DNA of 64,000 nucleotides, from NCBI GenBank assembly GCA_944990035.1, contig CALYLX010000126.1, forward strand, positions 1,302,001 to 1,366,000, written 5' to 3'. How positions within the stretch are numbered: position 1 is the stretch's first letter; the number at the start of each line of letters is the position of its first letter. Origin of the DNA: Clitopilus passeckerianus (Eukaryota > Basidiomycota > Agaricomycetes > Agaricales > Entolomataceae). This document shows, one piece after another, positions 57,764-64,000 of this stretch. The translations under genes were made by a program, and so were the position numbers. The notes under the pieces were generated by a model. It was given only the letters and a program-made list of their open reading frames with translations. It searched no databases and was not told the DNA's origin.

Positions 57764-59491
57764 TGTAGATTGTTGGAGATATAGATATATCAGAATAGTA
57801 TATTTATGAACCTGCAGGCTTGGGAACACATTTTTGGTCTTGATGTTGGCATCCTATGGCTTCAAGTCTGGCAGAGTTTTCAATAGGGGTTTTCCCCTGT
57901 ACATAGATGATAGGACAATCTGCCCGAAGTATTCAGACAACTTTAGTAGCCACGAAGCATTTCTCCATGTCTGTGTTGTAATTCCTTTGCTTAGTGTGAC
58001 CCTTCGGCAGTCGAAGATTTGATGAATCTTCATCATTACCCTGCCAGTGAGTGCTACGTTTAACTGTCAAACACCCTCCCCACTCGTTGCTTGTGTATCA
58101 GCATGGATGTCGTGACCTTTGAGACGCCGAGCCTATCAGGACTCGTACGAACTCGAAGCCGTTCCTCCCTAGCCTACGGACACGCAACGGGTTCCATGTT
58201 CTGCCCCTTCAGGGGCTGGCATCTTAAGCATGCCTACAGCCACCGTGTATCCAACAACGCCATGCCGTTCTGGATGCGTTTAGAGGTAGAGAACGCGGAC
58301 TCTGAACACAAATCGAAGTTATAGGGCTCGTTGAGATATCGACGGGGATATTTATTTTGGGTATAGAGATACATTGCTATTGTCGCTGTGACTCATCCCT
58401 AGCCAGGCTAACCATCCATTTTCAGAGTCGAACTCGACCCCAGCCGATAAAATCAAACCCTATTCATTCTAGTAAAATCGAGCAGATAGTAAAATCGAGC
58501 AGAGAAGCAGTCTTGAATCTCCAGAAAATCCAGACGAAAGATATCCAGTAGGAGATCGACACCAGACATGAGATCCAGACAAGCCGTGAAGGAAACACAA
58601 ATGATTCAAGGCATAAATTCAAAGGCCCCTTCCTCCTGTAACGTACATTCCAGCTAGCGCGGCCGCTCAAAGATCCGCTTGCTAGACTGCCCTTGTGTGC
58701 AAGGTCTGGGCTTCGTGAGGTCCTGGGGTTGGTAATACCACCCAATCCATCGACTACACCTCCCAAAGCTCGAAAGAGATACCTGGCGTTACTTTGTCAA
58801 TCAAATCTGTCGTCTGGTCTGATAATATGGCATCATGTAAGAATCCCAACATGAAAAGGTCCAAAGCTTTATTGCATGCTGGACATAGTTCTCATAACTT
58901 TGGGTGGTACGACAGGGCTTGATTTTGCCAGCTGCATGCTCTGGGACGACGTAGTCAATTCAAATCATAGGTGCTTCGGAGTCATCCTTTGTGTGAGTGG
59001 GGGGTGCTTGGAGAAGGGTAAAGTGTGGTTAGTCGATCACCACACAACTTGAACCAGAGATAACAATTTCGTTGCACTTTCGGCCTCGTGATGGGCATCC
59101 GGCAAGTCCCTAAAAGGCTCTTTGAAGCGGCATATCCCGAATCCTTATTCTGGTCAAAGTACAACGGGTTCAACCTGTTAGTGACCGTAGAATTTCTGCT
59201 AGAAGAGAACCCCACGCGAACCACCCACCACATTCCGAAGCAAGTAACGCCACCGATTGTCAGTTTCTTGGTGACGCAGTACACATGGGAAACCTTTGCC
59301 TCTTCTTGTCAAACTTCAGTCCATTCTTTGTCAAGTTGTAACAGCTGTAACCATCAATGTATAATGACCTTGTATTCCTTGAAGAAAGAAGTTACCATTG
59401 CCCAGGGTCAGGGGACAGACCTGGTGATAGCTCATAAGTTAGGACGGCGACATCGAATTAAAGCTTGTGTCTTGCTGGCAGTTGGGCCTCG
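57764..59491. other. Region between T5orf172 copies C and D
   Basis: I see no recognisable gene in these 1.7 kb. Open frames up to 145 codons (59088-59525 plus) occur, but they lack known motifs and the longest runs into copy D in another frame. A 17-base unit, TAGTAAAATCGAGCAGA, is repeated twice in tandem at 58470-58503. Confidence 0.4.
58470..58503 (+). repeat. Two-copy 17-bp tandem repeat
   Basis: The unit TAGTAAAATCGAGCAGA occurs twice with no gap (58470-58486 and 58487-58503). It lies in gene-free sequence between two T5orf172 copies and I attach no function to it. Confidence 0.9.
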
Positions 59492-60984
59492 ATGGCTGGG
59501 CTATCCTCCCTCCTGTTTGATTTGATCGTGGCCCATTCCCTCAAAGTTCTCTGTGGTCTCCTCGTTGATGCTTCAATCCCCTCACCTACATCTTCGTCAG
59601 AAAGGACCCGTACAATACCCAATGGCAAACGTTCCTCTGCAACGGAAGACCTGGATGGAAAAATAGCTACGCCGGTAGATGGACCAGAAAGTGTAGGGCT
59701 TCCTGCTCCCAGTCTAGATATAGCAAACAATCCTTTCTTGGTTGTTGTGTCACCCATCTCTCAACCATTCTCAAACGAGGATATTCCGTCGACCTCAGTC
59801 CTTCTACCCAAGCCGGAAGTTCTCACCTCCTCATCTGGCTCGTTTAGTGCTGGCTCAAACCCGCATGAGAGTATTTCTGGTCCCAGTGCTGCGTTCAGCA
59901 AGGGGTCTACGCCAAATAAGGCTCGCTTTCTGCCCGGAACTCTACTAAATTTACCGGAGGACGTTATTTTCTTACCTCGAAAGCGCTGTGGTGCATTCAA
60001 CAGGGGGCGGCAGCGATGCGAATCATATGTGGATCTCAACGAAAACCAGATCCAAGCCGTCTTGTTGATACCACCGAAAGAAGTGACAGTCTTCTGTGGG
60101 AGGCACGGGCATCACAAACAGAGGTATTCGGTCGGAGCCAGTCCTATCCAGGCTGGCATTCCGCTTGTAGATGGTGTCGGTAGGGGTTTTGATTTCCTCT
60201 TGTCCGTCAAAAACTGCATAGCTTTTCTAAAAGTCCCAAAATACATCTCAGAACGAACTAGATTTGAGATCGAATCAAAGTTGCTTGAAATCCCTTCTGC
60301 TAGCGATGGACTCGGAGTGCTTTACATTTTTGAAATCATTGGTAACCCTCTAATTATTCGAGTATGCTTTGCATTCTCTGATTGGAGCAACATAACTCGC
60401 CGAAGATGAATCACAAGCAAATATTGTCAAATACAAGGTCGGAAGAACCGATAATTTGGAGAGAAGAATGGCAGAATGGACCAAGCAATGTGGAGTTCAA
60501 ATGATTGCTCGTTTTCAATTCCCAAACGACGGAAGTGGTGGCTCACCTATGAGAGGTATGGTCAAGAAAGGCGATACCGTGGCCTGGGTCCACAAGACAG
60601 GTTCGTTAGCGACACGTTAATCTCAGAAACTACTTCAACCTTTTGAGGCCTTGGTCATGTTTCTATAACGACTCGTCCATCTTGAACTCCAGGATTTGAT
60701 CAGAACGGAGATCTACCTCGACTCACAGTGGCCTGATGCAACTCCAGCCCAAGTATCTAAAGAAACCAATCGAGGGTATCCACGGCATCCCGGGTGCCCC
60801 GGGTGCGGCAAAGGTCATCAGGAGGTCTTCGAGTTCAAAAGGCTACACGGAACATGGGCAAAGAGAGAGTGGGAGTTTCATCATCAAACCGATAATAGAA
60901 AACTGGGGGCGCTCGGTCAATCAACGAGCAATGATGTTGGAAGCGGAAGCCGGTGGACATCACCCGAACCCAAGAGAGAAGTGA
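59492..60984 (+). pseudogene. T5orf172/GIY-YIG gene with lost splice acceptor and C-terminal frameshift (copy D)
   Basis: ATG 59492 is the likeliest start; a 165-residue Ser/Pro-rich region ends STPNKARFLPGTLLNLPEDV, like copy B. The knuckle KRCGAFNRGRQRCES with FCGRHGHHKQ follows. After the conserved intron (60170-60213) comes KVPKYISERTRFEIESKLLE. The core is DGLGVLYIFEII, then an intron ending GAAG near 60405, then VKYKVGRTDNLERRMAEWTK. Next, the exon LVHLELQDLIRTEIYLD should be joined by an acceptor at about 60666, but the bases there read TCTAT|AACGACTC, with no AG. Near 60879 an extra base shifts REWEF away from IIKPIIENWGRSV. CPGCGKGHQEVFEFKRL is intact before it. It is probably non-functional or only partly functional. 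Confidence 0.72.
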
Positions 60985-61101
60985 GAATAATCACAACAAA
61001 GAGATTGAATTAATGGATTGATGTTTATGTTACATAGGACTCTCTTGCGTTGACGAAGAAGCAACTTCGGACATTAACTTGTATGATGACATGGAATGTA
61101 T

Positions 61102-64000
61102 CATATTTTCGCATGTTCATGACGTCCCGTTGTTTGCTGCTTGATAATTGACAGCACCTTGTGCTGGTTGTTGCTATCGCACGGGTCACGTAATGTATTT
61201 CATACAGCATCTGAATACTTACCTGAGACTGTTGCTGTTGCTGCAAGCGCAATGCGTGCTGAATCTGTTCCGCGGTGTACCCCTGGATATTTGGCATATA
61301 GTAGCCAATACGAGTACCATTGTTGATCTGCATCTGAGGTTGCTGCAGCGGCACCTGAATGGCTTGGGCAGAAGGCGGTCGAGGGGAGTTTGAAGTCTGG
61401 TTGTTTAGAACATGGTGAGGAGAGGCATGGACAGGGGATGCTGTAGTTTCACGAGCTGTGAACGGTGGGGATAGATGGGGTGCATTAGGTTGAACGGTAC
61501 CATTAGTTGTGACGTTCTGAATCTGGGCTGGGGCTTGTGACACTTGTTGCGTTGGGGGAATTGTTGTTGCCGCTTGCTGTGTCCGCCCTTGTTGAAGTTG
61601 TTGGGAAGCCACCTGAACCTGCGCGTGCAATAGCTGTTGGGGGGACAACCGACTGGCACCTGCCAAAGCGGCCCCTGCCCTAGCTTGTTGCTGCTGCTGT
61701 TGGGACATTCCTCGTATCTGTGGTACAAACTGTCCAGCAGTTGCTGGTCGCTGAAGTGGGTTGGTGGTTAGTTGTGGCGTCTTCTGCCCTTGTGCATCTG
61801 TTTGTCCACCGGATGTAAAGTCTGGTCATTCTTAGCTAGGTGAGATATAATCGCTACGAGGTTTCCTTACGAGATAGTGTAGCCCTATGCAATTCCTCCT
61901 GCCTCCTCCGCGCTAGCTGCTGCATCTCCTGGATATCTTGGGCCTCCTTGTCTGCCTTCATCCTGCTGAGTTCGGCAGGAGTACGACGAGGCAGCTTGGC
62001 ATATTGTGCGTGCGTCTCATGGATTTGCGGGGGCTTTCGTTGGTTTGCTGGAGATGAAGGTGAGCGAGTTTGCGGGAAGCCTTGAGAAGGGGATCGACAA
62101 ACCTTGTTGTCTTGCGACAATCTCGGATCTCTTCTTGCTTGCCTTGCGCATGGCATCTTGCAGATAGAGATGCCGGCGTCGTTTTCTTGACTCCTGACCC
62201 ATGAATTCGGAAGCCCCAGGACTAGGGGCGGCAACGCTTGCGGCTGCTTGCCTCTTGACGCCACGGGTCGTAATCTGATTCGACGTATCCTCGGTAGTGG
62301 ATGGAGTAGCTGTCGCCTCGGACATGCGACCAGGCATCCATTTCTCTCTCCATCGCTCCATACAATCTCGAGGGGTGCGAATATCAGTTGATATGGCAGG
62401 CCGAGAAGAGTTGAAGGTCTCCGCAATCAACACCCAATTAATCTGGTATTTGTCGATAAGGTGCTTTAGCAGGGCGTCCTCGCTCGGCGACCAATAGTGC
62501 ATGGAAGGCCGTTTCTTGATCTCCTTGTCCTGTCGAGCTGAGTACGCTTGAAGTTGCATTGCCAGTACAGCGAGCGGATTGTGACTCGGTCTTGGATCGA
62601 ATAACACTGAAGGAAGTACTTAGCGGGAGCACTTTAATACATATATCAGTTACCAACCATTCGTGCACTCCTCCGTGATCTTTGACGGATTTTCGATATC
62701 CGCTAGACTAGGGCCCTCTTGCAGTGGGAGCCATTTCCCGTCCTTCCAATTCTTCGCTGGTTTCAAAGGGCCCAGCAAGGTCACCCTACTTTGCATGAAT
62801 GACTCGGCAGGGTACATCTTGGTATATGTCATCTCCTCAGCCCTTCGGAATGGGTCGTCCTTGTCATATTTACGACTGTCCGACTTCTTCTTTCCATCCT
62901 GGGATGCTGCAGGTGGTGCCGGTGTAGTGTCAAGAAGAGTGTACATTGACAAATCGGGGAAAATTGCCGTTAAATTCGAGATGTTGGAGATGTCCGGTAC
63001 GTCATCGGATTTAGTCATAGAGAATGGGTCGAAGAATAGGGCGTTTGCGTCGGAATAGGCTAGGATGGTGCGCAAAGCTGCGTAAGGGGCCTTGGACGAA
63101 GATTTCGAGGGCGTTGTACCGCTGGAAGTTACTTCGCTACTGGTGGTCGCATTTGAAGCCGGGGGTGCAGAGGAGGAGTCGACCTGCATTCTGTCATCTG
63201 ACTTGGCGTCGACGGGGTGGGTGGGAACCTGCTGCGAGCTTGCACTTGCAACCCGGGAGCCTTCAAGAGCCTCGAGAGACGCCTGTACGTCCGGGTCCTC
63301 GGTTTTAACTGTCACCTTCTCTGGGCTTGAAGGAGCTTGACTCGACGGCTTGGCAGTCGGTGGGCGAAGCTCGCTTTCCGGCTCGGCCTCCACCTCGTCG
63401 TCGGACTCGCCTTCGTTAACTTCTTCACCAACGATGTCCATGCCAGCTGACTCTGGCAAGTCCTCTTCGTATAACGCTTCTGCATCCGCGTCTGCGGATT
63501 CTGCCGGAGGCGTCCAAAGAACACAGATGCCCTTTTCAACCCTCTCTTGCATACTGCCAGCAGCGTGCCATTCCAGAACAGCAGTGGAGAGCTCATATGC
63601 AAGAGCCAGCTTGAATCTGCGCTCTTCTCTAAAATCCGACCGCATCCATTTCTGTCACAATTGAGTGGTCAAAAGGGGTGATGACGTCGATGGAATTATA
63701 CTTTACCATTTCTTCCATCAAGTGATCCCAATGGGACTTGACCGTCCCGCCGAGGTTCTTCTGTTTCTTGGGTTGTCTAAGCGCCCACTTGGCGTCGTTC
63801 TTGAGTTTCTCGATTCGGTCCATGACCCTGGTCAAACGTAACTCTTGGGAGGCAATCTAAGAAATAGTTAAGCAAACACATTTCTTGGCCTAACACGTTC
63901 CGTGTAACACTTACACCCCATTCACGCGAACTAAGGCATTTCTGAGCTCTTCCAACCTTCTTCCATACAGGATTAACAAGCATGTTCCCTGCCCATCTGT
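61102..64000 (-). CDS. VID21/EAF1, scaffold subunit of the NuA4 histone acetyltransferase (partial)
   Basis: The gene runs off the right edge, so its N-terminus is missing. The HSA domain reads ELKNDAKWALRQPKKQKNLG-like residues, then TVKSHWDHLMEEM (63760-63700) and, after an intron, MRSDFREERRFKLALAYELS. It nucleates actin-related proteins. An acidic/Ser-rich segment follows (63500-63000), then DDPFRRAEEMTYTKMYPAES and TLLGPLKPAKNWKDGKWLPL. The SANT (Myb-like) domain reads MHYWSPSEDALLKHLIDKYQ, INWVLIAETFNSSR and CMERWREKWMPGR. The C-terminus is Gln-rich (61700-61220). The very last exon is uncertain: an intron after QQQQQSQ (about 61225) leads to a short tail ending near 61102. HSA plus SANT in this order is diagnostic of VID21/EAF1. 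Confidence 0.88.

Noticed and set aside
59088..59525. 145-codon plus-strand open frame before T5orf172 copy D
   Set aside because: Its sequence has no known motif and it overlaps the start of copy D in another frame.
1..64000. tRNA, rRNA and CRISPR features
   Set aside because: I looked for tRNA B-box-like GGTTCGA sequences with a matching A box, for rRNA-like blocks and for regularly spaced repeats, and found none that held up.

Overview
The window is eukaryotic and fungal. Nearly every gene is split by short GT-AG introns of about 40-90 bases, the genes sit close together on both strands, and several are diagnostic of fungi: a Sog2-type RAM-pathway protein, a Pep7/Vac1-like rabenosyn and an Sso-type syntaxin. 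Compact genes, many short introns, MARVEL-like membrane proteins with long proline-rich tails and a local family of T5orf172 (GIY-YIG superfamily) genes point to a basidiomycete, most likely Agaricomycetes. I cannot name a genus. Exon boundaries were joined by eye from frame, splice dinucleotides and family knowledge.

Layout. 0.75-4.0 kb: NOP2 rRNA methyltransferase and a FUN14 mitochondrial protein. 4.1-10.3 kb: three related MARVEL-like four-helix membrane genes on the minus strand, with a voltage-gated proton channel gene on the plus strand between the first two. 11-27 kb: a minus-strand housekeeping run of a PP4 regulatory subunit 1-like HEAT protein, cytosolic aspartate aminotransferase, a small AN1 zinc-finger protein, an Sso-type syntaxin, the PIG-H subunit of GPI-GlcNAc transferase and the very large MOT1 ATPase. 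27.5-51 kb: a JmjC protein (JMJD5/KDM8-like), SOG2, PAN2, PDCD5, D-lactate dehydrogenase, NOT4, cytosolic tryptophanyl-tRNA synthetase, a LOG-family phosphoribohydrolase, rabenosyn and twinfilin. Several are head-to-head pairs with 110-330 bases between start codons, probably shared promoters.

51.3-61 kb is the accessory part. It holds a tandem array of four T5orf172 genes. Only the first (51356-52950) reads cleanly. The second carries stop codons and a 688-bp element with 25-bp terminal inverted repeats flanked by TA, a MITE-like insertion. The third has two frameshifts, and the fourth lacks a splice acceptor and has a frameshift. All share conserved intron positions and a three-part architecture (N-terminal Cys/His knuckle, GIY-YIG-like core, C-terminal CxxCxxxHxE motif). 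This array and its inserted element are the most interesting content.

61.1-64 kb: the minus-strand gene for the NuA4 scaffold subunit VID21/EAF1 (HSA plus SANT domains), cut by the right edge of the window.
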